In this document: piece after piece, positions 54,089 through 64,000 of the stretch
How the letters are laid out: each line of letters starts with the position of its first letter
Numbering within the stretch: the stretch's first letter is position 1
The notes under the pieces: model-generated
What the model was told of the DNA's origin: nothing
Databases searched by the model: none
What the model saw: the letters and a program-made list of their open reading frames with translations, nothing else
Program-made: the position numbers and the translations under genes
Source: Megalopta genalis
Taxonomy: Eukaryota; Arthropoda; Insecta; Hymenoptera; Halictidae
Assembly: GCF_051020955.1 (NCBI RefSeq)
Contig: NC_135014.1
Location: forward strand, 27,393,221 to 27,457,220
DNA: 64,000 nucleotides
Reading direction: 5' to 3'

Positions 54089-55678
54089 CCCCGACACGTT
54101 TAAACAATATAAGCAAACGTGTCGTCGTGACTTCCCGTTGTCCGCGCGCTTCCCGATTCTGCGCTATTTATGGCGATCGGACCAAAAAAAAAAGTCTGCC
54201 TGAAAAAAATCGTTCGCCTCCGCAGCCGAAGGGCCACTCTGCCGTGCGCCAACGGAACTTTTAATTGTCCGACTCGAACGCCAATTAAACAACCGTTGAA
54301 ACCGTCTTCCGCAGGCATCGGTCGAAACGCGCGGCCGAGGTCCGTCATTAGTACCGCGAATCTGACCGTGCAGAGATTTCGCGCGCTAACAATCGCGCCC
54401 GGCAGCTCGACACGTTCGCAGAGATACGGTCGCAGGCCGTCCAGCAATCACTTATCCGCGCGATGGAACTTGAAAATCCTGGTTCTCCGGGCGGCGCGGC
54501 GCGTGTAAGCGCGATTCCGCGCGAACGGAGCGCCGAGAGAGGTGTCTTTGCGCTCGGTGTTTCCGCGCGGTTCTTTAAGGTGGCGGGGATTCCGCGGGAA
54601 TATAATGGACCGTAATGCCGCGTGCGCGTATTAAATTTGATCCGTAACGGAAGACTCGTAAATGCCGCGGAAAGAAGTATGCCGGCCGTTGAAAAGACCG
54701 ACGCCGCGGGGGGCGGCGCGCGGGGCGACGGAGGAAAGAAGCAAAATGAAAGCATCCCGCGCGTATGCAAATGGGGGTTCGGTCGCGCAGCTGCGACGAC
54801 GGCGAACGCCATTCCGAGTCGCATGGAGCAACGGCGGCAGCAGCACGGCGAAAGCTCGTAACGATTTTCGTCGTATAAAAATGAACCGAGAGGTATCAGC
54901 ACAGCTTTCTTCTCCCCTGCGAATCTACCGGGGCTTGCCTTCAATGAATATGCACCGTACACCTCGCACTTTCCACCCTCTCCCTCCCCTCGTTCACCCC
55001 CCGCGAAACTGTTCCGCGACGCTTAACCCCGCCCGATCTTACGTGCGTGCGGTCTCCCCGCGCCGAGCCGAGAGGATTCGCCGCTCTTAGACGCGGCATC
55101 CGTTTTAACGAATACCGGCTCGAACGGAATCGTTCGCGGGAGAACGCGGCGAGGACGCGCGGCGCCGTGTTCCGTCGTAAGCGGATGTGCAGTCTGTGTT
55201 TTATTGTCGGGGGATTCAAGGATCGACTGTCTCGCAACGGTGGATCGCGAACAAGAATCGATAAGGTGCCCAGCCTCTAACGAGACCGTGGAAGATAGGC
55301 TTCCATCCGGAGCCAACTATTTGACGAGGATCGCTGCGGCTGCTGGGCGAATTTTATATTCGGCACCGGGCTTATTATGACGGATGTATCGCCTTTCTCC
55401 ACGAAATTGTACCCTTTTTTTAGGTTTCATCGATTAGCGACACTTTTACGGCGCCGCGGTACGATTTCATCGATTCGTCTCGATGGAAGCGTTCTGCTCG
55501 GCGACTTCTATTTAGGGCTTAGCAGATACTGTGACTTATTAGCGGCGGTATTGACTTATTATTGACGGTGATGTTCGGTGCTGTTGCTGTTCGGTTCAAG
55601 GGTTTATCGTTTGTTTGGAACTGTTCGAGTCGGAATCAAAATTACGCGGTTCCTCTCTTTTGTGCCGATTTTACGTTC
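54089..55678. other. Non-coding CpG-rich block
   Basis: About 54480-55150 is one of the most CpG-rich stretches in the window, with several long overlapping frames on both strands (for example 54348-54962 minus, 204 codons; 54662-55090 plus, 142 codons). Simultaneous openness in many frames and arginine/alanine/proline richness point to composition rather than coding. A CpG-island-like promoter cannot be excluded, but I see no associated exon. Confidence 0.5.
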
Positions 55679-55680
55679 TA

Positions 55681-55869
55681 CAGTAATGTCTCTCTAATTG
55701 ACGCTCGGATTGTCTACAAAAATGGACAATTTTGGAAGGGGGGATGCGATTGTTCGAGCCTTGTGGCTCGTTTTTTATGCTTATCGATTATCAATAACTA
55801 CAAAAACAAGCTTCCTCTTCCCAAATTGTCCATTTTTGTGCACAATCTGAGCGTCAATTGGGAGACATT
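55681..55869. mobile_element. Family A MITE whose right end merges into an 11-bp repeat
   Basis: It starts CAGTAATGTCTCTCTAATTG, with TA at 55679-55680. The left arm is intact, the centre reads ATCAATAACTACAAAAAC, and the right arm is shortened (AAGCTTCCTCTTCCCAAATT). The right end reads GGGAGACATTA and then continues as ACCTTGACATAACC instead of CTGTA. The last bases of the terminal repeat have therefore been replaced by minisatellite sequence. Confidence 0.9.
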
Positions 55870-55897
55870 AACCTTGACATAACCTTGACATAACCTT
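55870..55897. repeat. Short run of the 11-bp CATAACCTTGA repeat
   Basis: Two and a half units directly at the right end of the MITE, followed by a T run. The same repeat resumes at 56021. Confidence 0.9.
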
Positions 55898-56020
55898 TTT
55901 TTTTATTTTACATGGAGGAAATCTGCTCGCCAGAAACCACCGGCCCGCCCGGGGGAGCGGAACGAGGGTAGTGTGGGGTTTGACCCACTAAAACCTCCGC
56001 GGTGACCTGAAGACGCTGAA

Positions 56021-56130
56021 CATAACCTTGATATAACCTTGACATAACCTTGACATAACCTTGACATGACCTTGACATGACCTTGACATGACCTTGACAT
56101 AACCTTGACATAACCTTGACATTACCTTGA
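56021..56130. repeat. 11-bp CATAACCTTGA minisatellite, ten units
   Basis: Ten uninterrupted 11-bp units. Units 5 to 7 carry G for A, giving CATGACCTTGA. On the minus strand these three contain TCAAGGTCA. The same 11-mer, inverted (CAAGGTTATGT), is built into the array at 5684-6160. Minus-strand frames at 55903-56111 show an 11-residue period and are not genes. Confidence 0.96.
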
Positions 56131-56132
56131 TA

Positions 56133-58000
56133 TCAGTTTAACTCGGAACGAGTCTCGGTGAATTCTCCGATCAGAACGAGAATCCTCGCATTTCTTGCGA
56201 AACTCCCTCGTCGTGTCGTCGCGACACGACAACCGAGAAGAAAAATATTCGTCGGCCGATCGACAGCTCGGCTTGAAATCGGGCCAACTAATTGCGAGGA
56301 GGAAGCTATTTCGAGAAAACGCAGGCAAAGTTCTATGCGTGGTCGTATGCGAAAGTATGTCGCGTGCTTAAAAATAATCAGTTTTACTTCGAGCCGACTC
56401 TTCGCTTCATTTTCCCCCGTTCGATTCGCGTTGAATTAAATAGCGTTCATAATCAAGGATACCGTTAACAGCACGGTATTTATTAATGCTCCAGCATATT
56501 AGGTACGCTGGATATTATTCTACAAGCTGGGGGCAATATTTAGCGACGCGGATACCGCAAAATCGCGAGTCGTTCTAGAATTTGCCGGGGCAATTGTTAA
56601 TTTTCGCATCAAAGGGGAAAAGTGGACGATGCTCGTTAATGGGGCAACGGACGGTGATTCCCGGGGAACTCGATTTTCTTCTAATGCACCGGCGATTCGG
56701 ACGGTAAGGATGATCCGCGTCCGCGGATACGTTAATGACCGGGCCCGCGAGTAATTTTCAGCCGCGGAATGCAATTTAAATTAGCCGGAACGAAGTTCGG
56801 ATCTCTTTGACCGGCTAGGCTCGTATCGGAATCCGTCGGCCAAATGAAGCTGTCCGTTACAGAAATCACATTACCGTTGGAGGCTCTCGGTTCGTTGAAG
56901 ACGGAATGGGACGTAAATACGATACAGTCGACTATCCCCATTAGACGGCCGCACGACTTTGATAATACAACCCGGCAAACAAGAGAACGAAGATTGCCTT
57001 TTATTTTTGAACGAGCCCCTCTGGCCGGCTTTCGTTTCACTCGGCGACCCAACCGTCCACCGTTAATGCCGGCGGTCATTATGCATTCAGAAATCGTAAG
57101 TCACGGTCCCGCGTTTTGTCGCGTTGCATTTGTTTCCGTTCCTAATGCGGTCGACCCGTCGACGACGCAACCTTGATCCGAGCGGCTCCGTTTCAGGAAA
57201 AAAAGAACGCAAGACGTGCGTTGAACGGGTCGAAAAGTTCGTCCCGTTTTCTCAGGTCGGCCATTTCGACGGTTCGTTTCTTGCGCGAACTCTTAGGTCG
57301 CCGATCGGTGCAGGAGACTTCGAGATAGGACCGGTTACTGTGCCCACTAAAGCGACGTCCGTTTAAACTTTCCGACAGTTTCATTACGATGCACGATCGA
57401 CCTTTGTAGAATTATTTTCTAGGAAACTGTCCACGCGCATGATTTCAATGCTTTTAAAGCGAAACACGCTAAATCGATATAACCGTGACAAAACCTGTGA
57501 AACATCGATGTTCCGGAATGTTTTAAATCGCACAGATTTTTGTCGCGAACGCGCAAAATCCGCAGTCCAGTGACAGAATCATTTTCGTAATATATATGTA
57601 TGTATATTCGTACGGCATAATTCGCGAGTTCGTTAAAATGTATTCGTGCTGAAACAATGGTAAGCTCTCGATCAGATTCCAATAACTGTCTAATTATTTA
57701 TGGACCGCGCGGCGCGTCTTCTGCTTCTTTTCCTGCGCGGCATTATGTTCGTATGCAATGCACTCATCCACCGTGCTCTACGGGGAAGGCGAAACGGGGA
57801 GAAACTGATGGGGGTGCAGCAGAAGAAAGTCCGTAAGCTTAGAGGCTTACGTTAAACTACATCGCTTTATATTATTCACATGGAATGCGTAATTCATGGC
57901 GTCATTGGGAGTAGCTTTTCCAGGTGAAATAATGGAACGCGGGAAATACTGTTCGTCCACCGAACGGTTTATTTTTATACTAGTATATATTTATTAGAAT
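56133..58000. other. Non-coding sequence; small hairpin
   Basis: CGTAAGCTTAGAGGCTTACG at about 57831-57850 forms a short stem-loop. Frames at 56158-57384 are CpG-driven. No gene supported. Confidence 0.5.
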
Positions 58001-58109
58001 GTACGCTATATACACTATATAAATACTATATGTATATAATACGTATACTATATATTACATAAATATAATATAAGACTATAAGATATATCTTATAGATATA
58101 TCTAATATA

Positions 58110-58390
58110 AATATAATATATAGTATATAATTTATGGTCTATATTATAAATATAGATATTTATAATAGTCTATATTATCAATATAAATATTTATAATAGT
58201 CTATATTATAAATATAAATATTTATAATCGTCTATATTATAAATATAAATATATATAATCGTCTATATTATAAATATAAATATTTATAATAGTCTATATT
58301 ATGAATATAGATATTTAAATAAATTATATTATATTATAAATAGTCTATATTTATAATATAGACTATAAATTATATACCATATATTATATT
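58110..58390. repeat. AT-rich inverted repeat enclosing a 31-bp tandem array
   Basis: The left arm (58110-58146) and right arm (58354-58390) are inverted complements with only one or two mismatches over 37 bp. Between them GTCTATATTAT recurs at 58169, 58199, 58230, 58261 and 58292 (period 30-31 bp). Each unit is itself rich in self-complementary AT sequence. Confidence 0.9.
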
Positions 58391-61140
58391 TATTACAATT
58401 TATATATATACCAATTATTTCAACAGACGTTATAATCTATCTTTGTATAATTGTACATTATTCTGTGCTGCATCTTTCTTTTCGAACATAATCCATCGCT
58501 TTACATTTTCAAAGTGCAGTTGAAAAATATTCTCTTTCCCCGTATATAAAATAGCGAAAATTTATCGAATACCAATTATTGGTAACATTTGAAAAATGTA
58601 GAAAGTAAAAATGATCCTGTAACCATGACAATAACTCACAAAAACAGTATCGAATCGCTTCAATTTACTACGTCGACATTGCGTTTTGAATAATTCTCGT
58701 AGACGGAATGGGAACATCCGAAATTTTTCGAGCGGCCGTCGAATCACCGCAAATTGCATTCTTTCTATCCTTTAAATTTTGCATTAACAGCGGCTAGCCA
58801 ATTACCGGCTTTCCCACCGCCTTCCCGGTATGCAAATTAACATTTTATAACTCGGCGGATTAATAACAGCACTTTGATCGCAGCCATCAGATTGCCCCCT
58901 GCCGCGGCCCGACGAGGTAATAATTATTCCTTTCCTGTTTCATCTTTCTATCGTCACAGAACTAACTATCCTATTGTGCTCGAAACGAACCTCGCTTCAC
59001 TTGATTCGCTTTCTTTCCGAAAATAGAAACTCCGTTTCAGTATTAATCCATCCGGTACACTGGCCGCGACCAAAATTAGTCGAACACACATTCAAATACG
59101 GTACATGAAATTACATCTTTTTTTTTAATTTTGCTACTACTTGAAACAACAACAAAAGATCCAAATTTCTCGTTCTTTTTTCAAACTTTTTCACCCGAAA
59201 CGAAAATTAAAAAAAAGTTACACATTGCCACTAGCTTGTAAACAGAATTCAAGTTGCTTGGTCCGATTACAAAAAAAAGTTATTCCGTTTCAAAAACTGT
59301 CCCAATGTTCTCGCGACCGATCGCATATCGTGCAATCTCGACGTGTTCCCTTGTAAGATTTCGGAGACGTACAAATGCAGTAATTGCAAAGTTCATCGAA
59401 GCGTCTATTATTGCAGCGAACCGAAACCGCGCGAACGGAAGACCTATATTCAGTTTTGCAATGACCATTTAATTACAGATCAGACGTCATTCGACGAAAA
59501 CGGAAATGCAACGAACGCTCTCTGGCTTCGCAGAATTCTAAATGCTATCCGATCCGTGCTCTCCTCTGCAACAATCAAGGTTATTATTGTTATCGAGGTC
59601 AACAGAGCTATGATATCGTCCTCGCGGCTTCCACGTTTCGTTCACATTTCGTAGATCCAGTCTTGCCAATTTCGCTCCGACTCTTGCCCGTTTTAATTTG
59701 TTATTTAGCTTGCAATTTAGTTTGTAATTTAATTTGTAAATGAGTAATTTAATTTGTAACTTTTACAAATTAATTTGTAGGGTAGCGAAGCCTGTTACTG
59801 TGGGCTGACCCAGCGCTGTGCCTTTGATTCATTTTCGGGCATTATTAACTTCGTATTCACAAGACATTAAATTTGTTTATTCCTTCGTTTATTTTATTTT
59901 CTAATTAAAAAAATTATTACGTTTTATTCTACAGCTATAACATTAATTACGCTCGAAAACAAACCAAAGGCACAGCAAGAAAGAAATCGTCAGCACGGTG
60001 ATGACTTTTTCCTAAAAAGTTGGTCACGATTCGAAATTTTTAAACATTCCCGAAGTTTCTACGATCTCGTATTTGTTCGACCGAATTAAAAATATTAGAA
60101 CGATCTCCCGGGAACTTTTCTAGGGTTTCCACGATCTCGTATTCGTCGGCCTCGTTTTTACGGTAAAAGCGCGAAATTCGCAGTCCATCGGCGACGCGGT
60201 ACGATTATGAATTCTATCGATAGAACAGGTGTGCCGGTAGCTAATTAAACTTCGCCGGGCCCGTAGACGTCGTTCTACCGGGCGGCATCATTAACATTCA
60301 ATGACAGCCGCGGCGTTTCATGTGTCAATAGCGGCACTGCCGAGTTAGCGATTTCACGTAAGCGTGCCGAACGTGTTAACGCGTACCCGGCTAATCGTTG
60401 CGCGTTCCGTGAGGTGTATCACGTGGACTGATTAAAATTAATTCAATGAGATCACCGCGTTGTTGCAATACTATCGTTCGAATTCACGCGATCCTCCCTC
60501 TCTACGAGCTCTCCCTCTCGGAGCGGTGGGCGCGCGCGCGTCGGCCGTCCGCGTAATTTCATTATCACGAACTACGAACACGCTTTTTATTCAATCAGAA
60601 AATGCATATATTCGAACTATTCTCATGTGCCCGGCGATCCGGAAGAACCAACGTGATCCGCAACAGGTCGACCGAATCTAAAAAATCGAATGGAAAAAAA
60701 ACGCGTCCCCCGGCAGACGGTTTTATTTGCCGCGCGATGGAATTGGCAAGTTCGTCCGATAGAACATGAATATGGATAGTATCGTGTCTGATATTATTCA
60801 ATGATTCTAATTAGAGTAAACATCGACCGCGATGTCGGCCATGTTCCGCCGATGTTTCGTTCTCATTATTCCCCACCGAGCAGATTCTATCAAATTATTG
60901 AGGAAATCAAATGGCATCGCGGCAACGACGCGATGTTTATGAATACTTTTTCGCGAGAGGCAATTATTCGACGATGAACACCGGTCGAGTATCTCGAACG
61001 TTGTTCGAGCATGGTATACGTCGATCGAATCATCCGCAAATATTAAAATAAAAGGGTCGCTTGATTTTTCCACATGTTTCTGCAATATTGAAAATTGCTT
61101 CTTTGAAATCTAACAATCGTTGCCTCAGATATTCCACAAA
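58391..61140. other. Non-coding sequence; short TTTGTAATTTAAT repeats
   Basis: AATTTAATTTGTA-type units occur at about 59700-59783. ACGATCTCGTATT occurs twice at about 60060-60145. The 103-codon frame at 59343-59654 contains CSNCKVHRSVYYC but lacks exon boundaries or any domain I recognise. Confidence 0.5.
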
Positions 61141-61142
61141 AC

Positions 61143-61509
61143 AATCACATTTCCCGACGTTTCCGTTATTCGCATCGATTAATTACGTGACTTATTTGTC
61201 TGTGAACAGGTTGAACCCTTTGGTATAACGAAACGATCAGATTTCCCGACGTTTCCGTTATTCGCATCGATTAATTACGTGACTTATTTGTCTGTGAACA
61301 GGTTGAACCCTTTGGTATAACGAAACGATCAGATTTCCCGACGTTTCCGTTATTCGCATCGATTAATTACGTGACTTATTTGTCTGTGAACAGGTTGAAC
61401 CCTTTGGTATAACGAAACGATCAGATTTCCCGACGTTTCCGTTATTCGCATCGATTAATTACGTGACTTATTTGTCTGTGAACAGGTTGAACCCTATGGT
61501 ATAACGAAA
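61143..61509. repeat. 92-bp tandem array, four units
   Basis: ATTTCCCGACG recurs at 61149, 61241, 61333 and 61425. Units are almost identical (CGTTATTCGCATCGATTAAT, TACGTGACTTATTTGTCTGT, GAACAGGTTGAACCCT, TGGTATAACGAAACGATCAG). Only the first few bases of unit 1 and one base in the last unit (CCTATGG) differ. A family A MITE starts immediately after the last ATAACGAAA. Confidence 0.96.
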
Positions 61510-61511
61510 TA

Positions 61512-61691
61512 CAGTAATGTCTCCCTAACTGACGCTCAGATTGTCCACAAGTGGGCACGCGGCTCGTTTTTATAATTGTTGAAAATCGGTAACTATAAGA
61601 ACGAGTCGCAAGGCTCGAATAATCGTATCTCCTCTCCCTAAATTGTCTATTTCTGTGGACAATCTGAGCGTCAATTAGAGAAACATTACTG
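61512..61691. mobile_element. Family A MITE abutting the 92-bp array
   Basis: It starts CAGTAATGTCTCCCTAACTG (TA at 61510-61511) and ends AGAGAAACATTACTG (TA at 61692-61693). The left arm jumps from ATTGTCCACAAGTGGGCAC to GCGGCTCG, so about 35 bp are missing. The centre TTGTTGAAAATCGGTAACT places it in the same subfamily as the pair at 16958 and 17211. Confidence 0.92.
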
Positions 61692-61693
61692 TA

Positions 61694-64000
61694 CGGAGAA
61701 CAAATTTAGCGGCGTCGTTGCAGGAGGCTGACGGTCGCGTTACATTGTCGATTCGCGATTTTAGTTCACGCAGACACCGCAGCACGGTTTTACAGAAATC
61801 AAATTCACTGTAAATTACGTCGAATGGAACCTCTAATGAAAAGCTCGTTCTATCGGTGAATGGCGGAGATTTAAATAAAAAAGCGCGGCGGAGGGCAAAC
61901 AAATCGCGCGCAAAATGAACGACGGGACACCCGTTATCGCCAAGTCGAGTCAACTGTGCGGCATTTTTATTTGCGATTGCAACGGAGTCGTCGAGGCGAA
62001 GCAGTTTCCTCTCGCGGCGCGGTGGCCGCGAAACTCTCGCGTAAAAAAAGCCGCATTGGCAACTTCTCTAATTTGCGGCGCGCCAATTACAAAACGCAGG
62101 ACTCATCGTATCCTCGAATGCTCGGAATTTTCGTAACTCGTAATTCACCGGCCCGCTGCCATAAGCTAATTTTTCCTGTTACACTTTTCCGCCGCGCGCC
62201 AGCGACACGCGCACACGCGCGCGCGCGCGTGAAAACAGCAACGAAATTATCTCGCGCTCGTTACCCAACTACTCTTGGATTTTAATTAATCAAAGCCGGC
62301 CACATTTGAATCACGGTTTTCATTGCATCTGTAATCGCATTTCGGTAATGCGCGGCGTTCACCAAGTTGAAAAGCTGGCCATTCAATATTTCGCAGCCCG
62401 TGCCGGTTGCGGATTAATGTGCCTAATGCCTGTCGCTCTGGGGACATCTGCCTAAAGGGAATTTGAGAATTCGTTGAAAGTCGGATGACGTTTTGGGAAG
62501 AAACTCGCGAACTGGGCGACGATGAGAGCCAAAATGCGGTTTTCTTTTATCTTTCTCAACTCGTCGGGGCACAGAATTCCAGAAAATAAAATAACAGACC
62601 CACGTTAGCCAGAAATTTCGTCGCGTTTCAAATTGATCAGCGTTCTCAGATTCTTGCAATTTTTTCGCACTATTCTATATCTCGCCTGTTCTCGTCGCCC
62701 GGTAAAAAACGCACGAAATCCGCAGCCCGGCGATAACGAAATGAAAATTGTTTCGAAGCAAATGACGCGCGTTTCGACAGCGTTTCGAAAGTTCATGCGT
62801 TATCCAGCGGCGAGGCGGAGTGGGTGTGTAAATGATAGCGGATTAATTTGACCTTAATTATTTAGATTAATAAACAGCCCGTAAACACGCACTTCGCCGG
62901 AGAGCGAACGAGAAAGCACCGGCAGCTTATCGCTCGCAGCGCTTACACATGAAACTTTCACCCGTTCATTTATAGTCGTTTTGAGTTATAATAACAGCCG
63001 GGATTCCGCGTCGCCGGGCCGAGCGTGTACGTGCACGCGCGCGCGCGCGCCTCGTCATTGTGCCGGGTAATTGTTAACAAATAGGACTAGCGCGGTGCAA
63101 TCGACCCGTTAATTTCGGTCTTGCGAAAAATTATGCGGGGAACGAACAATTTCGGAATTTCGCAGCTCTTTTGCGGCCTCGAAGCGCGAAAATTATTTGA
63201 CAGGCTGGACACCGATACGCGTACTCGCACTTTCAAAATGAAATGCCCGAAACTGCATGCCGAATCAACGGCTTTTCGGCTGAAGAAAAGTCCTACGATA
63301 TTGTATAAAAATTACGTCGGCGTCGTTCGATTAATCGTCGCCCCACGGCAGCGATAAATCGCCCGCACTATTTCGATCTTTTAATTCAGCGTGTTAATTA
63401 TAATTAGTAATATAATATATAATTATAATTAGTATATTAGTGCAAATGAAATAACCGCCGCGTCCAACTCGCGGGGAAATAAGATAAATCGCATTATTTT
63501 AGTTTCAATCTGTTGATTCGATGAAATAATTAAAATCGTGTGATCGTTTGCAAATTAAAATAACCGCCGCGCCGGACCCAAAACGGTGTCGATAAAATTA
63601 TTAATATCGACGATCGGTCGCGAATGAAATACACCGTCGCACTCGATTACGTTATTTTTTGTTTTCTTTTTTCATCCGAGCGACGCATAAAATTACTGAA
63701 ATCGACGGTGTACAGCGACAAACGGTATTAATCGCTTCGTCCGAGGAGAAGTAAGATAATAGAAATGTATCGGAAAGAATCGTTATTTCCCGCGTGTTTA
63801 TACATATACAACCGAATGAAATATCGTACGCGGAACAATATTTCGATTGCAATTATTCCGAAACTGTCCGGGGGTTCGCGTGCCGCCTGTAATGAACGTT
63901 TTTATGTCGTGCCAGGTCTCGGCCCGTAGGTAACTGATTCTATTCGAACGCATTTCGCTCGATAAACTTGTCAAAAGTGTTTCACTTTAACCGATAATAT
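61694..64000. other. Non-coding sequence with alternating CG tracts
   Basis: ACACGCGCGCGCGCGCGTG lies at about 62213-62231 and CACGCGCGCGCGCGCGC at about 63034-63050. An AT-rich TAATTATAATTAGTA duplication is at about 63395-63440. No gene supported. Confidence 0.55.

Noticed and set aside
54348..54962. 204-codon minus-strand frame in the CpG-rich block
   Set aside because: Up to four frames are open together here, and residues are Arg/Ala/Pro-rich with no recognisable motif.
59343..59654. Cysteine-containing frame (CSNCKVHRSVYYC) as a zinc-binding protein
   Set aside because: Cysteine spacing fits no family I know, there are no exon boundaries, and the flanks are ordinary AT-rich non-coding DNA.

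Overview
This window looks like insect nuclear DNA, most probably hymenopteran. CpG dinucleotides are abundant rather than depleted, AT-rich microsatellites lie between GC-rich patches, and many short non-autonomous DNA transposons are present. The order-level assignment is an inference from composition and repeats, since no diagnostic gene is visible. I find no complete protein gene, tRNA, rRNA, CRISPR array, operon or bacterial feature. Nearly all open frames are short, arginine-rich chance frames of CpG-rich DNA, or come from tandem repeats whose period is a multiple of three.

Two gene signals are worth keeping, both on the minus strand. One is an exon-like frame at 14332-14218: ATG, 38 codons, then a consensus CAG|GTAAGG donor. 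The other is a pyrimidine-rich acceptor fused directly to a donor at 28819|28818, the hallmark of a recursive splice site inside a long intron. Together they suggest, without proving, that much of the window is intron or flank of a long minus-strand gene.

Most of what can be annotated is repeats. Family A, and its relative family B, are palindromic MITEs of about 165-210 bp with TA target duplications and ends of the type CAGTAATGTCTCC or CAGTAAATTCTCC. There are about 15 copies, at 881, 5644, 7755, 9046, 9399, 13609, 16958, 17211, 21209, 31938, 41291, 44031, 46111, 55681 and 61512. Family C elements are larger foldbacks with CAGGGTGT-like ends (16115 half copy, 38815, 50657). TTAA-flanked piggyBac-type MITEs lie at 11525, 19586, 24305 and 43751. 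Another TA element is at 35853-36270, and a 605-bp inverted-ended unit containing a 63-bp tandem repeat is at 29693-30297.

The most informative loci combine family A with tandem duplications. The copy at 5644-6272 sits in one half of a tandem duplication whose other half (6430-6431) is the uninserted site, which proves the TA target and both ends. Its left arm has been amplified into an 87-bp array joining MITE sequence to an 11-bp minisatellite. The same 11-mer follows another family A copy at 55870-56130. Other notable arrays have periods of 92 bp (61143-61509), about 228 bp (49603-50222), 186 bp (37985-38352), 107 bp (42571-42786), 31 bp inside a large inverted repeat (58110-58390), 24 bp (51880-51970), 7 bp (51535-51690) and 5 bp (21899-22275).
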